From Acidobacteriota bacterium (GTDB lineage Bacteria > Acidobacteriota > Vicinamibacteria > Marinacidobacterales > Marinacidobacteraceae), in the NCBI GenBank assembly GCA_022826825.1, contig JAJDUD010000012.1:62001-126000 (forward strand): a DNA stretch of 64,000 bases, written 5' to 3'. Under the pieces are notes generated by a model. The model did no database searches. It was not told the origin of the DNA and saw nothing but the letters and a program-made list of their open reading frames with translations. The translations under genes were made by a program, and so were the position numbers. Shown here piece after piece: positions 7,597 through 15,061 of the stretch. How positions within the stretch are numbered: position 1 is the stretch's first letter; the number at the start of each line of letters is the position of its first letter.

Positions 7597-10482
7597 CTAC
7601 GGCACGCGAGGACGGACCGGCGCTCTTGCCGCCGTGATCTCGACGGCGGCGGTCTCGAGCCCCGGCGACTCCGCCGTCAGGCGGATGGCACCGGGCTCCC
7701 TGGCCGCCTGGACGATCACGAGGGCCAGCCCGTTGAAGGCGCGGCGGCTCTCAGCCAGATCCGGCTCGTGACTGGAGGGGTCGCCGTTCCCCGCCCCGAT
7801 GATCTCTCCCGGCCCTTCGACCCGGAACCGCACCTCGTTGCCGGCGGTGGGGACGTTCCGACCCTCGGCATCCACGATCGAGACCTTGACCAGTGAGATG
7901 TCTTCGCCGTCCGCGTTGATGGTGGAGCGGTCCGGCGTCAGGACGATGCCGGCCGGCTCTCCCGTCGTCTCCCTCCGGGTCTCCGCGACGACTTCGCCGT
8001 TCCGATGGCACGTCGCCTCCAGAGATCCGGGCTCCCAGGCCACGTCCCAGGCCAGCCCCGAGTAGGGCGCGCGTTCCTTCCGCCCCTGGCTCTCCCCGTT
8101 GAGGAACAACTCGACGGCGTCGCAGTTGTTGAAGGACCGCACCTCCACGGTTCCGTCGTCCCGGCTCGGGGGTTCGTTCCAGTGCGGAAAAAGATGGACG
8201 AACGGGTCCGAGCTCCAGGCGGACCGGTAGTAGTAGTAGTTGTCCTTCGGGAATCCGCAGGTGTCCAGGAAGCCGTACTGGGCGGTGACGACCGGCCAGT
8301 CGAAGGGGAACGGCTCGCCCCGGTAGTCCATTCCGTTCCAGACGAAACCGCCCGCGACGTAGTCGGTCTTCGCGATCCGTCCCCACGTCTCCTCGGCCGC
8401 GGTGTCGTAGGAGCTGTGGTGGCCCCTGGCTTCGTCGTCCACGTAAACGCCGCGGGTGGTGAGGTCGTAGCCGGTCTCGAGCGCCAGCATCGGACGGTCC
8501 GGATTTGCCGCGTGATAGTCGTCGTAGTTGGCCGGATCGAAACCCCGAGCGTCGATGACCTCGGCCAGCGCGATGAGGCCTCCGCCCTCCCCGATCTCGT
8601 CGGGAGTGGTGGCGCCGGTCAGCGGCCCCACGTTCCCCGTGGTCGGCCGGGTGGGATCCAGCCGTTTGATCGCGGCGTGCATCGCCCGCAACTGCTGTCC
8701 CGCCACCTCCGGACCCTGCCGCAGGCCCTCGTTGTTCATGCTCCAGCCGATGACGCTCGGGTGGTTCCGGTCGCGCCGCACCATGCTCTCGACCGCGCCG
8801 ATCACGTCCTCCGAGGTTCCCATGTGGCGGTTCTCGACGAGGACGAGCATCCCGAGCCGGTCCGCCGCGTCCAGCACCTCGGCGGCGGGCGGGTTGTGCG
8901 ACGTGCGGATGGCGTTCGCTCCCATCTCCTTGAGCTTCTCCAGCCGGTAGGCGTTGATCCGGTCCGGGAGGGCCGTTCCCACCCCCGCGAAGTCGGTGTG
9001 GAGGTTCGCCCCGTTGATCTTCAGGTGCTCTTCGTTCAGGAAGAACCCGTTCCCGTCGAAGCGGAACGTCCGCACGCCGAACGGCGTCCGGGTTCGGTCG
9101 GTGACCCGTCCGCCCGCCTCCACGGTGGTCTGCGCCGTGTAGAGATAGGGGTTGTCCAGGGACCAGAGCCTCGGATCCTCCATCGCCAACTCCTGGCGCA
9201 CCTCGAGTTCGCCCCCGGCGGGGATCGTCCCGGCCGTTTGTGTCGTCGCGACCGCGTTCCCCTCCGCATCGACCAGCGCGGTGGTGAGCGTTCCGTCCAC
9301 CGGCTGCGCCCCGTCGTTGACGAGCGTGGTCTCGACCTGCACCAGGGCCGATTCGTCCGTCACCTCGGGGGTGGTGACGAAGGTCCCCCAGCGGCCGACG
9401 TGCAGCGGGTCGAGCTTCGTGAGCCAGACGTGGCGGTAGATGCCCCCGCCCTCGTACCACCAGCCTTCGTCCCAGTCGGCGTCGGCGCGCACCGTCACCA
9501 CGTTCGCGCCCCCAAAGTCGGCCGCGTCCGTGATGTCGTAGTGGAAGCCGGTGTAGCCGCTCCAGTGGTGCCCCAGCCACTCGCCGTTGATCCAGACGTC
9601 GCTGTTCCGGTAAACCCCGTCGAACTCCAGCCAGATCCGCTTCCCCCGGTCGGCGGCCGGTAGGTCGAACGACCGGCGGTACCAGCCGACGCCCTTCGGC
9701 TTGTAACCGTGGTCCCGGTCGTACCAGAGCTCGTTGAAGCCGGGACGCTTCCCGCCCGGCTGGTCGGCCCCCTTGGGGTCGAACTCCCCGCCGACCACGA
9801 AGTCGTGGGGTACCCGGACTTCCTCCCAGCCACTGTCGTCGAAGTCCACCGCCGCGGTCGCGACGGAACGCATCGCCGGGTCGTCCCGCCAGAGGCCCGG
9901 CCGGTTGTAGACCGAGGCGCCCGCGATGCCCCCGGGACCGCCGGTGTTCTCCACCAGCACCGCCAACGCGTTCGGCCCGCCCAGGTTCCAGGCCTGGCCG
10001 GAGTCCAGGGTGACCTCGAAGGGCGCCTCGGACCCCACGTGGTAGACGAGCCGGTTCCCGTTCAGATAGACCGTCGCGTTGTCGTTCACGGACTGGAAGT
10101 AGATCCGCGGCCTGCCGGTCGGGCCCGGCGGCAGCGCGCCGAGTTCCGCCCGGAACCAGGCGAGTCCCGGCTGTCCCTCGAAGACGTCGTCGCCCGGCGC
10201 CGCCTCCCGCCACCCGGAGAGATCGAGTCCCGGCGCCGCCATGGTTCCCGCTTCCGCTTCACCCGCCTCGCTCATCCTGACGCGCCACGCTTCGACCGTG
10301 TTTCCCTGGGGCAGCGGGACGAGTCCCTCCGCCCTCCCCCGGAAGAAACGCCAGCCTTCGTCCATGAGTAGCCTGGTTCTCGGGCCGTGGTCCGGCACGC
10401 AGGCAAGGACCGACAAAAGGGCGGGACCGAAACCCGCCAGCACCAACCGAGGCCAGAGAGCCCCCGAACGACCTCGCTTCAT
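7597..10482 (-). CDS. Glycoside hydrolase family 2 protein (beta-galactosidase-like)
   Basis: About 961 residues, exported, with a likely lipoprotein signal (LVLAGFGPALLSVLAC). GH2 order is clear. A jelly-roll sugar-binding domain occupies ~70-340 (RIWLEFDGVYRNSDVWING, GHHWSGYTGFHYDIT). An Ig-like domain follows, then a TIM barrel beginning LKINGANLHTDFAG with IRTSHNPP. The acid/base Glu is predicted at 585 in WSMNNEG and the nucleophile Glu at 669 in MLALETGYD. The C-terminal third has DUF4982-like and bacterial Ig-like domains (DRSTINADGEDISLVKVSIV). M3 (10482) is chosen over 10488 because AGGAGG lies 8 nt upstream of it. Beta-galactosidase, glucuronidase or related exo-activity cannot be distinguished from sequence alone. 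Confidence 0.88.
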   Translation of the reverse strand: MKRGRSGALWPRLVLAGFGPALLSVLACVPDHGPRTRLLMDEGWRFFRGRAEGLVPLPQGNTVEAWRVRMSEAGEAEAGTMAAPGLDLSGWREAAPGDDVFEGQPGLAWFRAELGALPPGPTGRPRIYFQSVNDNATVYLNGNRLVYHVGSEAPFEVTLDSGQAWNLGGPNALAVLVENTGGPGGIAGASVYNRPGLWRDDPAMRSVATAAVDFDDSGWEEVRVPHDFVVGGEFDPKGADQPGGKRPGFNELWYDRDHGYKPKGVGWYRRSFDLPAADRGKRIWLEFDGVYRNSDVWINGEWLGHHWSGYTGFHYDITDAADFGGANVVTVRADADWDEGWWYEGGGIYRHVWLTKLDPLHVGRWGTFVTTPEVTDESALVQVETTLVNDGAQPVDGTLTTALVDAEGNAVATTQTAGTIPAGGELEVRQELAMEDPRLWSLDNPYLYTAQTTVEAGGRVTDRTRTPFGVRTFRFDGNGFFLNEEHLKINGANLHTDFAGVGTALPDRINAYRLEKLKEMGANAIRTSHNPPAAEVLDAADRLGMLVLVENRHMGTSEDVIGAVESMVRRDRNHPSVIGWSMNNEGLRQGPEVAGQQLRAMHAAIKRLDPTRPTTGNVGPLTGATTPDEIGEGGGLIALAEVIDARGFDPANYDDYHAANPDRPMLALETGYDLTTRGVYVDDEARGHHSSYDTAAEETWGRIAKTDYVAGGFVWNGMDYRGEPFPFDWPVVTAQYGFLDTCGFPKDNYYYYRSAWSSDPFVHLFPHWNEPPSRDDGTVEVRSFNNCDAVELFLNGESQGRKERAPYSGLAWDVAWEPGSLEATCHRNGEVVAETRRETTGEPAGIVLTPDRSTINADGEDISLVKVSIVDAEGRNVPTAGNEVRFRVEGPGEIIGAGNGDPSSHEPDLAESRRAFNGLALVIVQAAREPGAIRLTAESPGLETAAVEITAARAPVRPRVP

Positions 10483-10595
10483 TTCCATCGCCTCCTGGCA
10501 GAGGCAATTTGGGTCCGCGCCGCCGTCCGGCGCAAACGCGTTTCCGGCCAGCCCTCACCCGCCCGAGGGCCGGGAGAGCGCGACGCGGCGGGTTG

Positions 10596-10940
10596 TCAGG
10601 ACGTCGGTTCGTCAGGACCGGCGGTCACGACCGAACCGGCCACCCACGCGAGATAGTCCGGGGCGCCCGCGCGAACCTCGAACGCGAGGAACTCCGGCGT
10701 GTCGTAGGGGTGGAGCTCGAGCACCCGCGCCTGCAGCGGTGCGACGCCCGCCGCGGTGGTCTTGATGAAGAGGAGGACCTCCTCGTCGCGCGCGACCTTC
10801 CCCTCCCACCGGTAGATGGAGGCCGCCGGACCGAGCACGTTGACACAGGCGGCAAGGCGTTCCCCCACCAGCGCCTCCGCAAGTTGCTCGGCCTGCGCCC
10901 GGCTCGACAGTGTCGTCAGCGCGATCCAGCAGTCAGCCAT
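10596..10940 (-). CDS. cutA: CutA divalent-cation tolerance protein
   Basis: A 114-residue cytoplasmic protein with the full CutA1 pattern: LTTLSSRAQAEQLAEALVGE, LAACVNVLGPAASIYRWEGK, DEEVLLFIKTTA, LHPYDTPEFLAFEV and YLAWV. CutA1 forms a very stable trimer and has been linked to copper tolerance, although its biochemical role is not settled. The length is normal for the family. It lies ~110 bp upstream of the GH2 gene and just downstream of a 50-residue membrane protein, all on the minus strand; the pairing looks like housekeeping and gives no functional hint. Confidence 0.92.
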   Translation of the reverse strand: MADCWIALTTLSSRAQAEQLAEALVGERLAACVNVLGPAASIYRWEGKVARDEEVLLFIKTTAAGVAPLQARVLELHPYDTPEFLAFEVRAGAPDYLAWVAGSVVTAGPDEPTS

Positions 10941-10973
10941 GGCCGTTCCAGGCGCCGAGGTTTCCCGGCTCGC

Positions 10974-11126
10974 TCAGCGGAGAACGGCCCAGGCCGCCGC
11001 GGCCGCCACCCCGAGCCAGATCAGACCCTTGATCAGGAAAAAGAGGAATGCGGCGCCCGCGATCTTCTTGACGATGGGGCGATTCGCGCCGGGGAGACGC
11101 TGCCAGAAGGTGGTTTTGGGTTCCAT
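10974..11126 (-). CDS. 50-residue single-pass membrane protein of unknown function
   Basis: A short reading frame starting MEPKTTFWQRLPGANRPIVK and ending WAVLR. It has a basic amphipathic N-terminal part and one or two hydrophobic stretches (KIAGAAFLFFLIKGLIWLGV, then an Ala-rich tail). The composition (charged N-terminus, one helix with an internal Lys) is that of small membrane-anchored proteins. It lies 33 bp upstream of cutA on the same strand and immediately downstream of a repeat block. No strong ribosome-binding site is visible, and I do not recognise a family; a related very short protein next to cutA in other genomes would support it. Confidence 0.5.
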   Translation of the reverse strand: MEPKTTFWQRLPGANRPIVKKIAGAAFLFFLIKGLIWLGVAAAAAWAVLR

Positions 11127-11509
11127 TTCGCGCGGACTCGTGTGGGGTCCCGCAAATCGTAGGGCATTCGAGCGGCGATGCGTCCCGGCCAAACGTCCGT
11201 GAGGGCGCTCCCGGCGGGGAACGCCGGCCCCCACCGGGAGAACTGGCCTCCGGTCGGCGTTCCAAGCCGTTTCCGCCGTTTTCATGACCAGCGGGGTGCG
11301 TAGGAGGACGCGCGCATGGCCGTTTCTCCCGGTGGGGGCCGGCGTTCCAAGCCGTACGCGCCTTCCCCGCGATCGGCGCCGCGCGCTCTGCGGGCCTCCG
11401 GCCCGCGTGCCGACCAGGGGCCGGCGTTCCAGGCCGGCGGCGCCATCAGGGCGCTTGGCCGAACCGCCGGACGGCAACCCGCCCGATGACGGGGACGGCC
11501 CCGTCGGGG
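11127..11509. repeat. Dispersed repeat block (copy A)
   Basis: The gap between the 50-residue protein and the beta-lactamase-fold gene is entirely repeat-like. It shares with copies at 35262-35749 and 56790-57290 the segments GGCATTCGAGCGGCGATGCG (11162-11181), GGTCGGCGTTCCAAGCCG, CCGTTTTCATGAC, AGGAGGACGCGCGCATG and TCTCCCGGTGGGGGC. Relative to those copies the central part is inverted. Perfect hairpins include GCGGGCC (11390-11396)/GGCCCGC (11400-11406). The 19-mer CGCCCGATGACGGGGACGG at 11480-11498 also occurs at 23843-23861 and, inverted, at 35685-35703. No credible protein is encoded. Confidence 0.8.
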
Positions 11510-13024
11510 TTACCGGGGCGCGCGGCGGAACCGGGTTTCTCCGAGCGAAAGGGCGGCGGGGTTCCCGGCCGGGTCGAGGTGAAAGGTCACCAGCAGCTCG
11601 CCGCGCCAGCGGGCGTCCCAGGCGACCCGGAAGGTCTCGTGGCTCCAGTGGGTCAGCGGCCCCTGAAGACCCGGGCCGTATTCGAGGCGGAGACCTTCCT
11701 CCCCTGCCCGCACCACGATCTCGCCTCCCACCTCGTGCCGGTAGGTCCCGGCGTAGCCGGCCGGGGCGAGATCGGGGCTCGAACCCTCGGCCCGCGCGGT
11801 GCGAAGGGCCTCCATGGCCTTTGCCTGCTCTTCGGCCAGACCGTCGTAAAGCTCTTTCAGCTCGACGCTCCAGTCCCGGAACGGCTTTCCCAGCAGGGCA
11901 TCGAGGCCCCGCAGCATCAGCGCGTGCCGCACCTCCACGTGGTCGCGGTTGCCGAGCACGTAGACGCCGATCCCCTCGTCCCGGATCAGGCCGGCGATGG
12001 CCACCATCCCGTCGATGCTCCCGGTGTGGAAGTCGAGGGCCTCGCCGTCGTAGTCCTGCTGGAACCAGCCGAGGCCGTAGGTCACCCACTTGGGATTCGT
12101 CAGTCGCTGGGTCGGGTAGAAGCCGACCCGGTCCACGAGCGCCTGGGGACGGAACATCTCCTCCACCACGGCTTCGCTGAGGATGCGCGTCCCGTCGGGC
12201 GCCACGCCGGACCGGAGGAGCATCCGCAGCCAAAGCGACATTTCGCGGACCGAACTCCAGACGGAGCCCGCCGCCGCCACCGAGTCCACCGGCGCGTTCT
12301 CGATCACCACCGTCTCGCCGTCCACGACGTGGTGGGGCGAGGCCACGTTGCCGCGGCCGCGGGTGAGCGAGATCAGGGGCACGGTTCGCTCCATCCCCAG
12401 CCGGTCGAAGATCCGCGAGTCCACGAAGTCATGCCACGGCATGCCCGAAACGCGCTTCACGACTTCGCCGGCGGTCGCGTACATCACGTTCTGGTAGATG
12501 AACCCGGACCGCATCGAGTAGGCGGGCTCGACGTGGCGAAGCCGCGACAGCATCTCGTCCATGTCGGTGTCCTGGCCGTACCAGAAGAGGTCGGTGTTCG
12601 GGAGGCCGCCCCGGTGCGTCAGCAGATCCCGCACGGTCATCGCCTCGCTGACCCAGGGATCCCCCACCTCGAACTCGGGGATGTGCCGGCGCACCGGATC
12701 GTCCCAGGCCAGCTTCCCCTCGTCCACGAGGATGCCGAGCGTCGCCGCGGTCATGGCCTTGGTGGTGGAGCCGATCGAGAACAGGGTGTCCGGGTCCACG
12801 GTCTCGGGTTTTCCGAGTTCGAGGGCGCCGTAGCCGCGGGCGAACAACAGTTCCTGCCCGCGGATGACGGCGACCGCGAGACCGGTCGCGTCCCAGTCGG
12901 CGACCGCCTGCTCGACGTAGGCGTGGAACGCCTCGGCGTCGAAGTCCTGGGAGGGCGCGACGGAAGCCGGCCACAGCACCGCCGCAAGCAGCAGCGCCGC
13001 CGGACGCCACAAGCGCTCCACCAT
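11510..13024 (-). CDS. Exported serine hydrolase, beta-lactamase/PBP4 family
   Basis: A 504-residue protein with a Sec signal (LWRPAALLLAAVLWPASVAPS) and a class C-type catalytic domain. SxxK is STTK at residues 86-89, YxN is YQN near 172 (SGFIYQNVMYATAGEV), and the third motif is HTG near 337 (DFHTGSIDGMVA). The C-terminal ~90 residues (AGYAGTYRHEVGGEIVVRAG, LLVTFHLDPAG) resemble the DUF3471 lipocalin-like module common in secreted D-aminopeptidase/esterase members. This is a periplasmic serine hydrolase, more likely a peptidase or esterase than an antibiotic-resistance enzyme. ATG 13024 follows the upstream stop by 2 nt (TGATCATG), implying translational coupling; GTG 13042, next to a GAGGAGGG tract, is the alternative. 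Confidence 0.85.
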   Translation of the reverse strand: MVERLWRPAALLLAAVLWPASVAPSQDFDAEAFHAYVEQAVADWDATGLAVAVIRGQELLFARGYGALELGKPETVDPDTLFSIGSTTKAMTAATLGILVDEGKLAWDDPVRRHIPEFEVGDPWVSEAMTVRDLLTHRGGLPNTDLFWYGQDTDMDEMLSRLRHVEPAYSMRSGFIYQNVMYATAGEVVKRVSGMPWHDFVDSRIFDRLGMERTVPLISLTRGRGNVASPHHVVDGETVVIENAPVDSVAAAGSVWSSVREMSLWLRMLLRSGVAPDGTRILSEAVVEEMFRPQALVDRVGFYPTQRLTNPKWVTYGLGWFQQDYDGEALDFHTGSIDGMVAIAGLIRDEGIGVYVLGNRDHVEVRHALMLRGLDALLGKPFRDWSVELKELYDGLAEEQAKAMEALRTARAEGSSPDLAPAGYAGTYRHEVGGEIVVRAGEEGLRLEYGPGLQGPLTHWSHETFRVAWDARWRGELLVTFHLDPAGNPAALSLGETRFRRAPR

Positions 13025-13026
13025 GA

Positions 13027-13908
13027 TCACGGACCGGGGCACCCCTCCTCATGAGGGAGCAGGGAACGGGCGAGGAGCTGGTGGAGCGTTTCCTGGTGGT
13101 TCCAGCGCGTTCCGTGGTTCGCGCCCGCGAAGGTCTCGAGCAGGCCGGCGGCCACCTCCCCCTCGTAGACACGGCACTCGAACCCGGTTTCGTCGTCCGC
13201 CGGCGGCGGGTCCGGAAGGGGCCACGGGCGCTCGTTCAGCACCGACGGCTCGGGAGGCATGGGGCCCACGCTCACGTACACCTGCACGCGCTCGCCGAGG
13301 TAGACCTCGGCCGCGGTGTCCGCGGTGGCGTGATCGAGACGCTGCATCAGTTCACGGACCGCAATGACCCGGGGATCGGTGTGCGACACGGAGCCCAGGG
13401 CCTCGATGCGGAGCAGATGCGAACCCTGCCGATCGCGCAGCACCACCTCGTAGGTCGGGGCGTCCGCGATCACGGGACCCGTGGTGGGCTGGGGAACGTT
13501 CACCTCCCCGATCTGGGAGATCCCGGTCGCCGCGGTCGCCGCGATGATCTCCGTCAGGTCCTCCGCCAGGAGCTGCCCGACCTGGATGTTCGGCAGCAGC
13601 GGACCGGGAAAGATCTGGATGGTCGGCCCCTCGTGGTAGAGTTCGCCTCCGACGTTCACCGCGTAGCGGGGCGGCCGTCCCAGCGAATACTCGATGGGAA
13701 CGAAACCCGGGCCCTCCCAGATCTCGAGGAAGAAATGTCCGGGGTCGTCGGGAAGATCCAGCGTGTCCGGCGGCGGGCCGACCGGGGGCGGCTCCGGAGG
13801 CGGCGGGGCCGTGGGAGCGGGAGCGTCATCCGATCCGCATCCTCCGGCGAACGGCAGCAGGATCGTGAAGACGACGAGCGCCGAACGGGACGCCCGTCCG
13901 CTGCGCAT
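13027..13908 (-). CDS. Lipoprotein of unknown function with proline-rich linker
   Basis: A 293-residue protein with a lipobox (LLPFAGGC, Cys ~24), then a Pro-rich spacer (PPPPEPPPVGPPPDTLDLPD) and a globular region of ~240 residues without a recognised domain. Features include GPTIQIFPGPLLPNIQVGQL, TGPVIADAPTYEVVLRDRQG and two Cys in the C-terminal part (FECRVYEGE, EEGCPGP) that could form a disulfide. It has a 2-nt gap to the beta-lactamase-fold gene downstream and a 6-nt gap from the VIT1-family gene upstream, so it sits in a tight operon. The function cannot be assigned. Confidence 0.7.
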   Translation of the reverse strand: MRSGRASRSALVVFTILLPFAGGCGSDDAPAPTAPPPPEPPPVGPPPDTLDLPDDPGHFFLEIWEGPGFVPIEYSLGRPPRYAVNVGGELYHEGPTIQIFPGPLLPNIQVGQLLAEDLTEIIAATAATGISQIGEVNVPQPTTGPVIADAPTYEVVLRDRQGSHLLRIEALGSVSHTDPRVIAVRELMQRLDHATADTAAEVYLGERVQVYVSVGPMPPEPSVLNERPWPLPDPPPADDETGFECRVYEGEVAAGLLETFAGANHGTRWNHQETLHQLLARSLLPHEEGCPGP

Positions 13909-13914
13909 GACCGC

Positions 13915-15018
13915 TCAGCCGCCGAGGCTCGCCCGGACGGCGAGTCCGAGTCCGTAGAGGACACCGGAGAGCGCGAGCCCCACGGATGCCAGCCGCAGGC
14001 CGCTGCGGACGCCGGAACGGCCCGTGAACAGGCTCGTCGCCGCTCCCGACACGAAGAGCGCGACGCCGCTCAGCACAACCGCTCCCAGTAGCGCGGCCCC
14101 GCTGCCCAGGCCAACGACCGGCAGCAGCGCGAGGGGAAGCAGCGGGACCAGCGCGCCGCCGCCGAAACTCAGCAGCGACGCCAGCGCCGACGCCCAGGGC
14201 GAACCGAGATCGTCCGGGTTCAGGCCGAGCTCTTCGCGCGTCAGCACGTCGAGCGCCCGGGCGGGCTCGCTGATGAGGCGCTTGCCCAGGTCGCGCGCCG
14301 CTTCGCGCTCGAGACCGCGCGCTTCAAAGATCATGGCCAGTTCCTCGGCCTCATCGTCCGGGTAGAGCCGCAGTTCCTCCTCCTCGAGCGCGATCTGGCG
14401 CTCGTAGAGTTCGATCCGCGAACGCACCCCGAGGTACTCCCCGGTGGCCATCGACACCGCCCCCGCGACCATCCCGGCGGCGCCGATGAGGAGCGCCGTG
14501 CCCGGCGAGGCGCCGGCGCCGCTCGCGGCCAGAATCAGGGCGGTGTTCGACACCAGCCCGTCGTTCGCCCCGAAGATCGCGGCGTGGAGCGCGACCGCCC
14601 CGCGGGTGTAGAGGTGGCGCTGCTCCTCCCCCAGGAGGTGGTCGCGCGACTCCATCCGGTCGGACGAACCGGCCTCCTGCGCGATGAGCACCTCGAGGCT
14701 CGAGGGCGCCGCCCGGTAGACCGAGAGGCCGCGCACCTTGAGCGCGGCGAGCGCGGGCAGGAGCGAGCGCGGGCCGATCCGCCGGATCAGCGTTCCCACG
14801 AGCCGCACCCGAAAGGGCGCCTCGTAGGGGCCCGGAGCCGGGCCGCCCGCCTCCTCGATCGCCTTGACCCACGCCTTGCTCTGTTCCAGCGCGTCCGCCG
14901 AGAGCGCTTTGAAGAGGCGCTTGTTCTCTCCGGTCTCGACCTCGGCCAGCACCAGGTAGAGCCAGGCCGCCTGGACCTCGCTCTCCCAACTGTCCAGCAG
15001 CGAGGCGGTGTCTGCCAT
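13915..15018 (-). CDS. VIT1/CCC1-family transporter with N-terminal ferritin-like domain
   Basis: A 367-residue protein. The last ~220 residues match the VIT1/CCC1 iron/manganese transporter family: GAVALHAAIFGANDGLVSNT, MVAGAVSMATGEYLGVRSRI, ELYERQIALEEEEL, and paired helices at the C-terminus (SFGGGALVPLLPLALLPVVG, LALSGVLYGLGLAVRA). The first ~100 residues (WESEVQAAWLYLVLAEVETG, FKALSADALEQSKAWVKAIE) resemble the erythrin/ferritin-like domain of MbfA-type iron exporters, but the usual metal-binding ExxH pair is not evident (EQSK instead). The predicted role is Fe2+ or Mn2+ transport across the inner membrane. ATG 15018 lies 43 bp downstream of the preceding membrane-protein gene. Confidence 0.85.
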   Translation of the reverse strand: MADTASLLDSWESEVQAAWLYLVLAEVETGENKRLFKALSADALEQSKAWVKAIEEAGGPAPGPYEAPFRVRLVGTLIRRIGPRSLLPALAALKVRGLSVYRAAPSSLEVLIAQEAGSSDRMESRDHLLGEEQRHLYTRGAVALHAAIFGANDGLVSNTALILAASGAGASPGTALLIGAAGMVAGAVSMATGEYLGVRSRIELYERQIALEEEELRLYPDDEAEELAMIFEARGLEREAARDLGKRLISEPARALDVLTREELGLNPDDLGSPWASALASLLSFGGGALVPLLPLALLPVVGLGSGAALLGAVVLSGVALFVSGAATSLFTGRSGVRSGLRLASVGLALSGVLYGLGLAVRASLGG

Positions 15019-15061
15019 CAGCGGATGGGAGCCCCCGCGAGGTGCGCTCGATGGTTCGGCC

